Of a stretch of 64,000 bases of DNA, positions 41,963 to 51,586 are shown piece after piece. The notes below the pieces were generated by a model. It was given only the letters and a program-made list of their open reading frames with translations. It was not told the origin of the DNA and ran no database searches. Both the position numbers and the translations under genes were made by a program. Source of the DNA: ZC4RG30 sp035556135 (GTDB taxonomy: Bacteria > Pseudomonadota > Gammaproteobacteria > Steroidobacterales > Steroidobacteraceae). Every line of letters begins with the position of its first letter. Within the stretch, counting starts at the first letter, position 1. The stretch covers positions 1 through 64,000 of the forward strand of contig DATMFO010000002.1 of the NCBI GenBank assembly GCA_035556135.1, read 5' to 3'.

Positions 41963-42037
41963 TGGTGGGCGGTACAGGATTTGAACCTGTGACCCCTGCC
42001 GTGTGAAAGCAGTGCTCTACCGCTGAGCTAACCGCCC
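41963..42037 (-). tRNA. tRNA-Val (anticodon CAC)
   Basis: Read on the minus strand, a 75-base cloverleaf starts GGGCGGT and ends ACCGCCC-A-CCA, with CCA encoded. The anticodon stem is CTGCT/GGCAG with loop TTCACAC, placing CAC at 34-36 after U33. The T-arm is ACAGG-TTCAAAT-CCTGT. It decodes GUG. Confidence 0.93.
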
Positions 42038-42142
42038 GTCCCGAAGGGAGCGCAAGTCTACGCACGGCCCCGCCGCTGCGCAATCCGGCGCGGCCGGTTC
42101 CGGGCGTTGAGGCACCCGCCGTGCTGTGCCACAGTGCCTGCA

Positions 42143-42628
42143 ATGAGCAGCATTCCTACCGCACCTTCGGCGCCCGCCCCGGGCCTCACCCATGTGTTCT
42201 CGCTGCGCGGCGAGCTGGCCCCGCCGGTGGAGCAGGGCGAGATCGACGGCCAGCGCAAGCGCTTCATCCCGGTCACCGGCGGCACCGTCGGCGGCCCGCG
42301 GCTCGCGGGCCGGGTGCTGCCGGGCGGCGGCGACTGGCAGGCCATCGCTCCCGGCGGCCTCACGCTGGTGCTGGCCCGCTACTGCATCGAGGCCAGCGAC
42401 GGCACCGTGATCGCGGTGACCAATACGGGCGTGCGCACCGCCGAGCCGGAGGTGATGGACAAGCTGGTGCGCGGCATCGAAGTGCCGCCGGATGCCTACT
42501 ATTTCCGCACCACGCCCGTGTTCGACGTGCGCCCCGGCCCGCATGAATGGCTGCGGCGCCACGTGTTCGTGGCCCGCGGCATCCGCAAGCCCGAGCACGT
42601 GATCGTGGATTTCTACCGCGTCGACTGA
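42143..42628 (+). CDS. DUF3237 (UPF0311) family protein
   Basis: The 161-residue soluble protein has no signal peptide. It carries the DUF3237 pattern: an N-terminal strand HVFSLRGEL, the phrase RFIPVTGGTVGGPRLAGRV, GGDWQ, and later FRTTPVFDV with a terminal FYRVD. Members form a small beta-barrel of unknown function. ATG 42143 is used; an upstream in-frame start at 42107 only adds unconserved residues. It lies between tRNA-Val and gltX. Confidence 0.78.
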   Translation: MSSIPTAPSAPAPGLTHVFSLRGELAPPVEQGEIDGQRKRFIPVTGGTVGGPRLAGRVLPGGGDWQAIAPGGLTLVLARYCIEASDGTVIAVTNTGVRTAEPEVMDKLVRGIEVPPDAYYFRTTPVFDVRPGPHEWLRRHVFVARGIRKPEHVIVDFYRVD

Positions 42629-42644
42629 GCCGGCAGTGCCGGCT
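42628..42644. terminator. Hairpin between the DUF3237 gene and gltX
   Basis: AGCCGGC and GCCGGCT form a perfect 7-bp stem with loop AGT. It starts at the DUF3237 stop codon and ends 14 bp before the gltX ATG. It could end the upstream message or structure the gltX leader. Confidence 0.45.
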
Positions 42645-42658
42645 ACCATGCGCCGCCT

Positions 42659-44044
42659 ATGAGCATCGTTACCCGCTTCGCGCCCAGTCCCACCGGCATG
42701 CTGCACATCGGCGGCGTACGCACGGCCCTGTTCTCCTGGCTGCAGGCCCGCCGCCACGGCGGCAAGTTCATCCTGCGCGTGGAAGACACTGACCGCGAGC
42801 GCTCCACCGAGGAGGCGGTCCGCGTGATCCTGGAGGGCATGCGCTGGCTGGGCCTGAACGAGGACGAGGGGCCCTACTACCAGACGCAGCGCTACGACCG
42901 GTACCGCGCCGTGATCGAGGAGATGCTGGCCAAGGGCCTGGCCTACCGCTGCTACTGCTCGAAGGAAGAGCTGGATGCCATGCGCGAGGCACAGCTGCTG
43001 CGCAAGGAGAAGCCGCGCTACGACGGCCGCTGGCGCGATTCGAAAGAAGCCCCGCCGCCCGGTGTGCAGCCGGTGATCCGCTTCAGGAACCCGCTGGAAG
43101 GCGAGGTGGTGGTCGACGACCTGGTACACGGCCGCACCGTGTTCCAGAACAGCGAGCTGGACGACCTGATCATCCAGCGCTCCGACGGCAATCCCACCTA
43201 CAACTTCTGCGTGGTGGTGGATGACTGGGACATGGGCGTCACGCAGGTCATCCGGGGCGACGACCACCTGAACAACACGCCGCGGCAGATCAACATGCTC
43301 AAGGCGCTGGGCGCCACGCCGCCGCAATATGCGCATGTGCCGATGATCCTCGGCGCCGACGGCGCGAAGCTCTCCAAGCGCCATGGGGCCGTGAGCGTGC
43401 TGGAGTACCAGAAGGAAGGTTTCCTGCCCGACGCGCTGCTGAACTACCTGGTGAGGCTGGGCTGGTCGCATGGCGACCAGGAAATATTCACCCGCGAGGA
43501 GATGATCGCCGCCTTCGACATATCGGACGTGAACAAGGCCGCCGCGGCCTTCAATCCCGACAAGCTGCTGTGGCTCAACCAGCAGCACATCATCCGCGCG
43601 CCGGTCGCAGCGCTGGTGCCGGTGCTGCGCGAGCAGCTGGCCCTGCTGGGCGTGGAGAATGCCGATCCGGAGCTCTGCGGGGGCGTGGTGGAGGCCCTGC
43701 GCGAGCGGGCCAAGACGATGAAGGAGATGGCTGCTTCGGGCCTCTTCTTCTTCCTGCCGCCGAAGATGGACGAGAAGGCGGTGGCCAAGCACCTCACGGC
43801 TGAAGGCAAGGCGCTGCTCGGCGAACTGGGCGCGGCCTTCACGGCCGCCACGGACTGGTCTGCCCCCGCGCTGCACCAGCTGCTGCAGCAGTTCGCCGAG
43901 GCCAGGTCGCTGGGTCTGGGCAAGGTCGCCCAGCCGCTGCGGGTGGCGATGACGGGCGGGACGGTTTCACCGCCTATTGACGCCACCCTTGCGTTGCTGG
44001 GGCAGGAGCGCGTGCTGGCCCGCCTGGAGACAGCGCTGAAATGA
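42659..44044 (+). CDS. gltX: Glutamyl-tRNA synthetase
   Basis: This 461-residue class I synthetase attaches glutamate to tRNA-Glu. Signature motifs are the HIGH-type sequence PTGMLHIGG at residues 11-19 and the KMSKS-type KLSKR at 237-241. The C-terminal anticodon-binding domain is of bacterial length. It is a single housekeeping copy here. The C-terminus is followed by a hairpin and a convergent small gene. Confidence 0.95.
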   Translation: MSIVTRFAPSPTGMLHIGGVRTALFSWLQARRHGGKFILRVEDTDRERSTEEAVRVILEGMRWLGLNEDEGPYYQTQRYDRYRAVIEEMLAKGLAYRCYCSKEELDAMREAQLLRKEKPRYDGRWRDSKEAPPPGVQPVIRFRNPLEGEVVVDDLVHGRTVFQNSELDDLIIQRSDGNPTYNFCVVVDDWDMGVTQVIRGDDHLNNTPRQINMLKALGATPPQYAHVPMILGADGAKLSKRHGAVSVLEYQKEGFLPDALLNYLVRLGWSHGDQEIFTREEMIAAFDISDVNKAAAAFNPDKLLWLNQQHIIRAPVAALVPVLREQLALLGVENADPELCGGVVEALRERAKTMKEMAASGLFFFLPPKMDEKAVAKHLTAEGKALLGELGAAFTAATDWSAPALHQLLQQFAEARSLGLGKVAQPLRVAMTGGTVSPPIDATLALLGQERVLARLETALK

Positions 44045-44060
44045 TGACGACCCCGCACCG

Positions 44061-44082
44061 CCCGCGCAGCTGGCAGCGCGGG
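44061..44082. terminator. Hairpin after gltX
   Basis: CCCGCGC and GCGCGGG form a perfect 7-bp stem with an 8-base loop, in the 68-bp gap between the convergent gltX and the small exported gene. It probably serves both. Confidence 0.55.
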
Positions 44083-44112
44083 CAGCCGGCTGTCCGGGGC
44101 CAGGTCTGACCG

Positions 44113-44508
44113 TTACTTCTTCTGCCGCCTGGCGACGAATTCCTCGCCGCCCTGGCCGGCCACGTCGCGCTTGAACTGGATCTCGTCGGCCGAGACGATC
44201 TTGCCCTGGTAGGTGATCGCCAGGGCCTGCCCCTGGTAGTCGAGGTTCTCTACGAAGGTCACGACGTCCTTGTCCACCTTGATGTCGGAGAGCGGGCCCT
44301 CGCCCAGGTTCGACTTGGCATGCCCTGTGAGCTTGCCGCCCTCGGTCCTGAACGTGTACGTGTAGTTCTGGACGCCCACCTGGCTTTCGAACGAGGTGGT
44401 CCAGGCGCCGGTGATGTCGGTGGGAGCGGCGGCCAGCGCCCCGACGGCGGCAAGCCCCAGTGCGGCGGTGACCAGCAGGCCGCGGGCAACAAGACGATAG
44501 TGCTGCAT
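44113..44508 (-). CDS. Small exported protein of unknown function
   Basis: This 131-residue protein has a signal peptide (1-27, ending LAAAP). The mature part starts DITGAWTTSFESQVGVQNYTYTF and looks like an all-beta, lipocalin-like domain: alternating polar and hydrophobic strands, G-W near the start, and TGHAKSNLGEGPLSDIKVDKD. Similar sequences occur as small periplasmic proteins without a known role. ATG 44508 begins the signal peptide. It lies between gltX and tRNA-Ala. Confidence 0.7.
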   Translation of the reverse strand: MQHYRLVARGLLVTAALGLAAVGALAAAPTDITGAWTTSFESQVGVQNYTYTFRTEGGKLTGHAKSNLGEGPLSDIKVDKDVVTFVENLDYQGQALAITYQGKIVSADEIQFKRDVAGQGGEEFVARRQKK

Positions 44509-44628
44509 GGCAATCCCCTGGAAGTCCTGGTGCGCCAGGATGAGACGGGCGCCCGGGAATGGTACGCCGCAGCCTGTCTCCTTGACAGCTCCCGGAGCGC
44601 CGCGTAACGTCGCGGCCCTCCCGCACGT

Positions 44629-44704
<76 letters not shown>

Positions 44705-44744
44705 ATCCCTTCAGGCATTCGCGGGTTCTCCTGTCGCCAGCAGC

Positions 44745-47012
44745 TCAGTTGGCAGAATCGCGCATGAAGGTGACCGGCTGGTCGATTGGCGTTCCGAACA
44801 ACGTGGCCTGCACTGTCAGCACGTCAGGACCGCCACCAACCCCGGGCGCCACCGAGAAGATCACCGGCGAGGTCGGACGGCTGTCGAACACCGCCACGGA
44901 GCCGGGGAACCGGCCGTTGTAGCCCGGCGGAACACGGGGCATGGTCATCGCGCCGGTGAGCGCCCAGTGCGGAACGTCCCGGGTGTTGCCGGCACTTCCG
45001 GATGGCGTGCAGTTGCCGGTCTGGCCCGACCGGCGGATGAACGTGCCGCCCGACTGGGTGCTGTCGTCGTCGATGAAGAAGCAGGCCGCCTGCAAGGTCG
45101 GCAGTCCGTTCACACCGCCATGGAAGAATTCCGCCGGACCCTTGTCGAAGGTGAACATGCGCAGGTGATCGGCGGAAACCCAGGAGCCAGTCAGTTCGCC
45201 GGCAACCGACGGTGGTTCGGTCATGGTCCACACCTCCGTCTTGCTGCCGGCGAGGGTCGCCCCGCCCGGAGATGCCGCGGGTTTGTTGCCGGTGAAGGTC
45301 AGGGAGATCTGGCTGGGCGACCCGCCCGTCTTGACGAAGTTGGTGGCCGTCACGGCTCCGACGGATGCACCGGCTCCCACTGTTGCTGCAGTCGTGACTG
45401 TCGTGTACCCCGGAGCACCGTTGAGGCCGAAGTTGCTGGGGAAGATGCTGGAAGCCGTGAAGGCCGTGAAGGCAATGGTGCCCGCAACAGGATCGTAGGC
45501 GTAGAACCCATGCGCCACGCCGGTCGCGGCAAACACATTGCCCAGTGCCGGTTGCTGGTTCGGCCCGTTTTCCCCGGGGAAACGCGCGTTGGCCGGATTC
45601 GTGGGCGCGGGATCGCAGACCGGGAAGTTGCTTGCCCCTGGCCCGGGCGCGGGCGGACAGGTGGTCACTCCCGACCAGTTGATGGAGTACAGGAACGAGC
45701 CGTCATCGAAGAAGGTCAGGAATTCTCCCGCCCTGGGAGGAATTGTCGGGGGGTCCGCGGCAAGGTTTGCGAGCGTCGGGTTCGAACGATCGCGGCGGTA
45801 GGTTCCTGTCAACCGGCTCTCCACAGCCGGAATCGCACGACAGCGTACGATGCGGTTGCCGGAAGTCCACCACTGCAGCACGCGAGGGTCGACGAACATC
45901 ACCAGGCTGCCGGTGGGACCGGTCACGTTGCCGCCCGCCGCACTGATCATGGTGGTGCGATCGGTTACCAGGCCACTCACGACACAATGATGGCCAGCGG
46001 GATGCTGGGTGACCACCAGCTCGTACTGCGACTGTTCATTGGCGGCCAGCTGGGTCGGGAATGTCCTCACCGTGGAGTTTGAATAGGCCCCCGAGACATC
46101 CAGGGTCTGCTCGATTTCGCGGGTGAAGTGGTTCCGGAGTCCCAGCTGCATGCCCGCCGGGATCGTGCCTGCGGCCGGTGAGCCGTTGTACCCCACCGTC
46201 ACATTGACAGGGTACGTGCAGCCGGAAACCGTGGCCGTGACGTTGCCGGTCGGCACGACAACGTCGTCGGTTGTGTTGAGGTTCTTGCCACCGAAGGTCA
46301 GCGTGCTCACCCCCGTAGTCACCGGTGTGAATGTGCAGTAGTTGGTGATGGTCTTGCCGGCAACCAGCGTGGGGTACGTCGCTGCAATGCCGAACTGGAA
46401 CAGCGGCAGGTCGGTGCCGCTGTTGAAGAGCGCATCGGCAAAGGTCACCGAGGCCTGGCCGCTGGCATCCATCTGCGTCACGCCGTCCTCGGTGGTCAGC
46501 GTCACCCTGGCGTCAGGGAATCCGGAGAGTGCCGCGGTGTTGACCGTGAGCGAGTAGCGCGGGACTGTCGGGTCCGGCATGCAGGTCACCACAGGCGGCT
46601 GGGCGTTCAGATCGCCCACCGTTCCGCTGGCGCTGGCCACCGTGCAGACCTTCCCCAGGGGATTCCTGGCCACCGTGATGTTGTAGGGAGTGCCGACGTC
46701 GAACGAGCCGAACGAGAAGCTGGACTCGGAGTTGTTGCCGTACCCGTAGAACCTGCAATCAGACGGAATGCGTTTCGCCGGGTCGTTCGGGAATGCCGGA
46801 TCGTTGACCAGGCAGCCGGGCGTACCGTCGTACCGGAGCTGCACCGCGCGTGCGGTACCCAGGCCGACGATCTTCCCGGCAATGAGGCCGCGATCCGGAG
46901 GCACCGGCGAATAGGGCTCTTCGCTGACATCCTTGACGGAATCGCAACCCACCAGCATCGCCACGCAGGACGCGGCGGCCACAAGCTTCGAACAACTGCT
47001 CATCGCATTCAT
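44745..47012 (-). CDS. Large surface lipoprotein paired with a TonB receptor
   Basis: This 755-residue protein has a lipobox (AMLVGC, Cys near residue 23) and a mostly beta, Gly/Thr/Pro-rich chain with about 14 Cys residues that could form disulfides. An N-terminal segment (GLIAGKIVGLG, YSLTVNTAALSG) looks like tandem immunoglobulin-like beta-domains; the C-terminal half contains LTGSWVSADHLRMFTFD. I do not recognise a catalytic motif. It begins 23 bp after the stop of a 1361-aa TonB receptor on the same strand, so it may be the receptor's surface partner, analogous to SusD but not similar in sequence. ATG 47012 follows GGGGAGAG. Confidence 0.7.
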   Translation of the reverse strand: MNAMSSCSKLVAAASCVAMLVGCDSVKDVSEEPYSPVPPDRGLIAGKIVGLGTARAVQLRYDGTPGCLVNDPAFPNDPAKRIPSDCRFYGYGNNSESSFSFGSFDVGTPYNITVARNPLGKVCTVASASGTVGDLNAQPPVVTCMPDPTVPRYSLTVNTAALSGFPDARVTLTTEDGVTQMDASGQASVTFADALFNSGTDLPLFQFGIAATYPTLVAGKTITNYCTFTPVTTGVSTLTFGGKNLNTTDDVVVPTGNVTATVSGCTYPVNVTVGYNGSPAAGTIPAGMQLGLRNHFTREIEQTLDVSGAYSNSTVRTFPTQLAANEQSQYELVVTQHPAGHHCVVSGLVTDRTTMISAAGGNVTGPTGSLVMFVDPRVLQWWTSGNRIVRCRAIPAVESRLTGTYRRDRSNPTLANLAADPPTIPPRAGEFLTFFDDGSFLYSINWSGVTTCPPAPGPGASNFPVCDPAPTNPANARFPGENGPNQQPALGNVFAATGVAHGFYAYDPVAGTIAFTAFTASSIFPSNFGLNGAPGYTTVTTAATVGAGASVGAVTATNFVKTGGSPSQISLTFTGNKPAASPGGATLAGSKTEVWTMTEPPSVAGELTGSWVSADHLRMFTFDKGPAEFFHGGVNGLPTLQAACFFIDDDSTQSGGTFIRRSGQTGNCTPSGSAGNTRDVPHWALTGAMTMPRVPPGYNGRFPGSVAVFDSRPTSPVIFSVAPGVGGGPDVLTVQATLFGTPIDQPVTFMRDSAN

Positions 47013-47035
47013 GAAACTCTCCCCGAACTCAGCAA

Positions 47036-50000
47036 CTAGAATCTCACCCGCGCGCCGAAGCGGTAGGAGCGACCCATCGTGTCGTGGTACTGCGCAGAGG
47101 CTCCGGACAGGCCGCCACCGGTGAACGGCGGACTCTTGTCGAACAGGTTGTTGATCGATCCGAAGACCTGGAACTGCCTCAGGTTGCCTACCTTCAGGTC
47201 GAACGAAGAATTCAGGCTGAAGTTGAAGTAGGGCTTGACGTTGTTTTCATCCACGCTGCCGGCCAGGAACCGCCCGTTGGCATCCTGGTAGTTGGGGCAG
47301 CCCAGTTCGGCCTGGCCGGCGTCGCACCAGGTCTTGTCCAGTACGGACGAGCCGATGTAGCGCGCCGACAGCGTCGTGGTGAAACCGCCCAGCAGGTACG
47401 AGGCGGAGAAGTTCCCGACCCACTTCGGGGTGGCCGAGACGCCTGGAATGAAGACGCTGCTGCGGATCTGGCCGACCAGGTCGAGCGGTACATAGCAATT
47501 GGTGTCCGCATCACGCGTGCCACCGACAGCTGCGCATTCCGCCACCGTGAGTGCGGCGTTGCCGGTGCGGGCCTGCGGTGAGACCAGCTGCACACCCGAG
47601 GCCTCCAGCGCCCGCGTGCCGCGCAGGTTGATCGACATCGAGCCCGGCAGGCTCTCGAGCGCGCGGTTCAACGGGAAGTTGTAGTTCCAGGATACGTCCA
47701 CGCCGCGACTCTGGTACGGCAGGCCGTTGATGGGGCGCGTGGAATTGTAGGAAATGATGTCCAGCAGGTTGACGCTGCCGTCCGGGTTCGCGCCGAAGGT
47801 GATTTCCCGGCAGGGAAACATCTGCAGGGTCGGATCAAAGTAGTCGTAATCGATCAGGCCGTTGCGAACCTCGCGGTCAGGGTCGCTCACGCTGCCGTCC
47901 TGGTTGAGGCTGCCTGTCCAGCAGCTGTTGACCGGATTGGTGTTGGTCTGCGGCGTGGTGATGCCGTCCCTGACACGGATGTCGTAGTAGTCGACCGACA
48001 CGCGCATGCCCTGCGCCCAGCCGCCGGGCGAGAGCACCAGGCCCAGCGTCAGCGTGTTGCTCTTCTCCGGCTTCAGGTCGGGATTGCCGGTGCGGACTTG
48101 CCCCCAGCGCTCCTGGCGGCCCTCGTTGCTGTCCGGGTTCCATTCGCGCCAGGGGTTCGCGCCCGAGAACTGGTCCGGAATCAGCTGCGTCAGGATGAAC
48201 AGGTCGCGGTAACCGGCTGCCCGCTGGTCGACCGACCGGGTCACGCGCAGGCGCGCCCAGTCGAACGGCTCGTACACCGCCTGGATCTTCCAGTTGAATA
48301 CGTTCTGCCTGGCGCTCTCTCCCGTCGTGCCCTCCGCACCCTTGTTGTGATAGGAGGTGTAGCGCGCGCCCAGGTTCAGCGAGAGCAGGTTCATGCCCTC
48401 CGCGCCACTGACCAGGGGCGCATTCAGCTCCGTGAATGCCTCCGATGTGGTGGACGTTCCGCCAAACCCGTCCGACCAGGCACTCGAAAGGTCGGCGCGC
48501 TCGTAGTACGAAGCATCCGGATCGGTGGCACGGTTGACCACGCGGTTGCGGCTGACCGACACGCCAAAGGCGCCAGATACCGGACCGGCACCAATGCCGT
48601 CCATCACGGTGCCGGAAATGTTGAGGTCGAAGTTGGCCAGGTCGTTCCAGCCACTGGAGATGCTATCGACGAAGGCGTAATCGAGCGCCGCCTGCTGCAG
48701 CGCTGCCGCGTCATATGCGTAGGATTCATAGCCCGGGAAGGACGCGTTCGTGGAGTACGTGCTGCCGAACACGTTCAGCGGCTGGCAGCCATCGGCAAGC
48801 GCCTGGAGATCTTCCCGGGCACTGAGCGGACGGCCCAGGTAATCCGCCACGGGCAGGCCATCGCGTGTAACCCGGCATACCGGCGTGCCGTAGGTCGCCG
48901 GATCATAGGGCGTCCCGTCGGGATTCGTGCGGTCATCCACCACCGCGTCGAGCGCCATCGCCTGGCGCAGGTTCGTGCCCACATTGTGCTGGACCGACCG
49001 GCTGACCGTCTTGCCGTACTGGATCGAGGTATCCCAGCGCCAGTCACCGCCAAAGCGACCACGCAAGCCAACCAGCATGCGCCACGGCTCCTGCACCTGG
49101 TCGGTCCACCGGTTTACCTGCGGTGACCAGACCTTGCGCAACGCCGTGAAGCCCGCGCATGGTGTGGTGCCGTACAAGACGTCGGTGCCCGAGAACGCCC
49201 CGCCGCCTGCGCCCGTGCTGCCACCTGCAGTGGACGAGCTCGCGCCAGCCAGCAAGGTACCGGTGTTCTGGTCAACCCGTGCACCGAATACGTTGCCCGC
49301 TGTTCCGAACGCCGACTGCAGTTGCAGCAGTGCTTCCGGAGTCAGGTTGTTGAGGAAGGCGTAGGCATTGCGGCCCATCGTCGGCAGCACCGCCGGCGTG
49401 CCCGGATCCTCGAAGTCCGCCGTCAGGGTGATGTAAGCAAGCACCCACCACTCCTGCCCGTTGGTGGCAGGGTTGTTCTTGACGTGGATCCAGTGGGGGA
49501 TGGCGTTTTCGAAGGTATACGTGGGCGGATTGGCCTGTGTCGCCCCGGATGAAGCGGCGTAGGTTGATCCATTGGCGCCACCGGCAACCCAGTACGGCGC
49601 AGCGAATCCGGGGGCGCCCATCACGGTCGGACCCGACCAGCCCAGCCAGGTGCGGAAGTTCGCGTTCTGGAACTGCTGGCCCGAACTTTCCTGCCACTGG
49701 ATCAGTGGAGCATTGTTGTTCACCGCGGCGGGAGGGCCGCCCAGGGGGTTGCCCGGGGCACCCATCGCCCAGTCATCCCACAGCACCGCTACTGCGGCTG
49801 TGCCGAGCGGGTGGCCGAGGACCACATCTCCGGCCCTGGCCGTGGCGCCGGGTACCGCCGCCACACCAGCGTCCTGGAATCGTGAGCACGCCGTGCCTTC
49901 GGTGTAGGTGTTGAGGTTCACCGAATCCGTGCGGGCATAGCTGGCCTGCACGTACGCCGTCGTGCGCTCGGTGAAGTCGTACTCGAAGTTCGAGAAGAAC

Positions 50001-51121
50001 GACTTGCGCTCCGACGACGGCCGCATGACCGTGCCCCAGGTGCTCAGCGGGCTGTGCGAGCCATCCAGGTACGTGTCGCCGTTCATCGAATCCCTGCCGG
50101 TACCGCCCCGGAATCCCAGTGCGTACTCCTCGAGATCCCTGCCGTCCGCGCTGAAACGGTAGTCGCTGGTGACAGTGGCGTTGTTCACGTAGATCGTGCC
50201 GGTGGGCGAGAACTGGCTGCGACGCACATTGGCCATCTGGAAGCGGGCCGGGAATGCCTCGTAGCCCTCCAGCGGAGTGAAATTCAGCGACGGGTCGTTG
50301 ATGAATCCGGTGTAGTTGTTGAGCATGGCGCGCGACTGGGCGCACCAGGTCCTCGCCTCGGCGCAGTTGCGGATGGCCGAGGTGTCCTGCCACTCGGCGC
50401 CCACCAGCAAATGGCCCTTGCCGTTGAACAGCGGCGTGCCGCCGGACAGCGATACGTGCGGGCTGCCGCCATCTCCCGCCTCGTTGACGCCGTAGTCCAT
50501 GTCCAGGTTCACGCCGGTCAGGCGCCGGTTGAGCACCAGGTTCACCACGCCAGCCATGGCGCCGGACCCGTAGGTCGCCGACGCACCGCCGGTGACCACG
50601 TCCATGCGCTCCAGCAGGTTGGAGGGGATGATGTTCAGGTCGACCACGTCGGCCTGGTTGGAGGTGGAGTTCACGCGCCGTCCGTCGATCAGCGTGAGGG
50701 TGCGCGAGCCGAACGTGGGGTCGAGGCCACGCAGGTTGGCGATCGTGTTGCCGATGAAGAACGAGCCGCGGTCCATGGTCTCCATGCCACCGCCACCGAA
50801 GCCGGCCTGGTTGTCGCCCGTCAGCGTGGGCATGTAGGAAGAGATGTTTTGCGGGACCAGGAGCGTGAGCGCGTCGGCCACGTTCACGATGCCGAGGCGC
50901 GACATCTCCTCCGCTGTCACCGTGGTGACCGGATTGGCCGATGTCACGTTCGGCAGCTGGATGCGGGTGCCGGTGACCAGGACTTCGGCCAGCTCTTCGT
51001 CTTCCTCGTCAGCCGCAGCCGCGGCAGTGGCCTGGAATGAGAAACTTGCCAGCGAAGCTGTCGCCAGGCAGGCAACAGCCAGCGCGCGCGCAAATGGTGC
51101 CGACGCAGCGTAGTTGGACAC
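47036..51121 (-). CDS. Very large TonB-dependent receptor
   Basis: This 1361-residue outer-membrane receptor has a signal peptide (1-35), the box EEVLVTG-like stretch LAEVLVTGTRI, a plug domain with SRTLTLIDGRRV and SGAMAGVVNLV, and a long barrel ending in FGARVRF. Typical receptors have 700-1000 residues; the extra length lies in long loops, including a Ser/Gly-rich stretch (GASSSTAGGSTGAGGG). The ligand is probably large, such as a polysaccharide, protein or peptide. The start is GTG 51121, seven bases after a GGGGGGG ribosome-binding site. The 465 bp upstream probably contain its promoter. Confidence 0.87.
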   Translation of the reverse strand: MSNYAASAPFARALAVACLATASLASFSFQATAAAAADEEDEELAEVLVTGTRIQLPNVTSANPVTTVTAEEMSRLGIVNVADALTLLVPQNISSYMPTLTGDNQAGFGGGGMETMDRGSFFIGNTIANLRGLDPTFGSRTLTLIDGRRVNSTSNQADVVDLNIIPSNLLERMDVVTGGASATYGSGAMAGVVNLVLNRRLTGVNLDMDYGVNEAGDGGSPHVSLSGGTPLFNGKGHLLVGAEWQDTSAIRNCAEARTWCAQSRAMLNNYTGFINDPSLNFTPLEGYEAFPARFQMANVRRSQFSPTGTIYVNNATVTSDYRFSADGRDLEEYALGFRGGTGRDSMNGDTYLDGSHSPLSTWGTVMRPSSERKSFFSNFEYDFTERTTAYVQASYARTDSVNLNTYTEGTACSRFQDAGVAAVPGATARAGDVVLGHPLGTAAVAVLWDDWAMGAPGNPLGGPPAAVNNNAPLIQWQESSGQQFQNANFRTWLGWSGPTVMGAPGFAAPYWVAGGANGSTYAASSGATQANPPTYTFENAIPHWIHVKNNPATNGQEWWVLAYITLTADFEDPGTPAVLPTMGRNAYAFLNNLTPEALLQLQSAFGTAGNVFGARVDQNTGTLLAGASSSTAGGSTGAGGGAFSGTDVLYGTTPCAGFTALRKVWSPQVNRWTDQVQEPWRMLVGLRGRFGGDWRWDTSIQYGKTVSRSVQHNVGTNLRQAMALDAVVDDRTNPDGTPYDPATYGTPVCRVTRDGLPVADYLGRPLSAREDLQALADGCQPLNVFGSTYSTNASFPGYESYAYDAAALQQAALDYAFVDSISSGWNDLANFDLNISGTVMDGIGAGPVSGAFGVSVSRNRVVNRATDPDASYYERADLSSAWSDGFGGTSTTSEAFTELNAPLVSGAEGMNLLSLNLGARYTSYHNKGAEGTTGESARQNVFNWKIQAVYEPFDWARLRVTRSVDQRAAGYRDLFILTQLIPDQFSGANPWREWNPDSNEGRQERWGQVRTGNPDLKPEKSNTLTLGLVLSPGGWAQGMRVSVDYYDIRVRDGITTPQTNTNPVNSCWTGSLNQDGSVSDPDREVRNGLIDYDYFDPTLQMFPCREITFGANPDGSVNLLDIISYNSTRPINGLPYQSRGVDVSWNYNFPLNRALESLPGSMSINLRGTRALEASGVQLVSPQARTGNAALTVAECAAVGGTRDADTNCYVPLDLVGQIRSSVFIPGVSATPKWVGNFSASYLLGGFTTTLSARYIGSSVLDKTWCDAGQAELGCPNYQDANGRFLAGSVDENNVKPYFNFSLNSSFDLKVGNLRQFQVFGSINNLFDKSPPFTGGGLSGASAQYHDTMGRSYRFGARVRF

Positions 51122-51546
51122 TGTGATACCCCCCCAATCTCATTGACTGTCTTGTTGGTGTCACAGCAGGCTTCGCCTCTTGCGGGTGCCTGATGTGCGA
51201 CAGGGGGCGGAGTATTCGGTGGCGTTTTTCAGGCGGGCAAGTCATAGAGGTCGCCGAATACGACCCCGTATTGGGGACTTTTTTATGCCTCGCGGAAGTC
51301 GCAATTGCAGGAAGCGGAAGGAGAAAGGCGTTTTTTCGCTTTGGTGACCCTGGTTGCGGACACCTTCAGGAAAAGTGCATCCACGTTATGACTTCGCGTT
51401 ATCGGTCTGTGCCCGCGGCGAAATGAAGCGCGGAGAAATGAAGATAGAGACGCCGCATTGCCACGTGCGCCATCGCGAGTAGTTCCGCGCACAGGCGGAA
51501 TGAGCGTCCAGGCCAGCCGGTAAGCCGGACCTGGTGGGAGACACAA
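51122..51546. other. Intergenic region upstream of the large receptor
   Basis: This 425-bp stretch has no convincing gene. It contains the receptor's ribosome-binding site (51123-51134 on the minus strand) and a weak hairpin AAAGGCG-TTTTTT-CGCTTT at 51324-51342. Its base composition is less GC-rich than the flanks. A 77-codon plus-strand frame at 51193-51426 has no ribosome-binding site or recognisable domain. A promoter for the receptor is expected here, but I cannot place its boxes with confidence. Confidence 0.4.
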
Positions 51547-51575
51547 GAAGCCCCCGGCAAATAGCCGGGGACTTC
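51547..51575 (-). terminator. Terminator after the SRPBCC gene
   Basis: CCCCGGC (51552-51558) and GCCGGGG (51564-51570) pair around AAATA, extended by GAAG/CTTC outside one mismatch. It lies 12 bp after the minus-strand stop and is followed on that strand by TTGTGT. Confidence 0.75.
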
Positions 51576-51586
51576 TTCATTGGCGT

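Noticed and set aside
44740..44756. tRNA D-arm-like sequence (GCTCAGTTGGCAGA) just after tRNA-Ala
   Set aside because: No acceptor, anticodon or T-arm follows, and it lies at the 3' end of the lipoprotein gene. It is not a tRNA, and no integrase supports an attachment site.
51193..51426. 77-codon plus-strand frame in the 425-bp intergenic region
   Set aside because: There is no ribosome-binding site, no recognisable domain, and it spans the likely promoter region of the large receptor.
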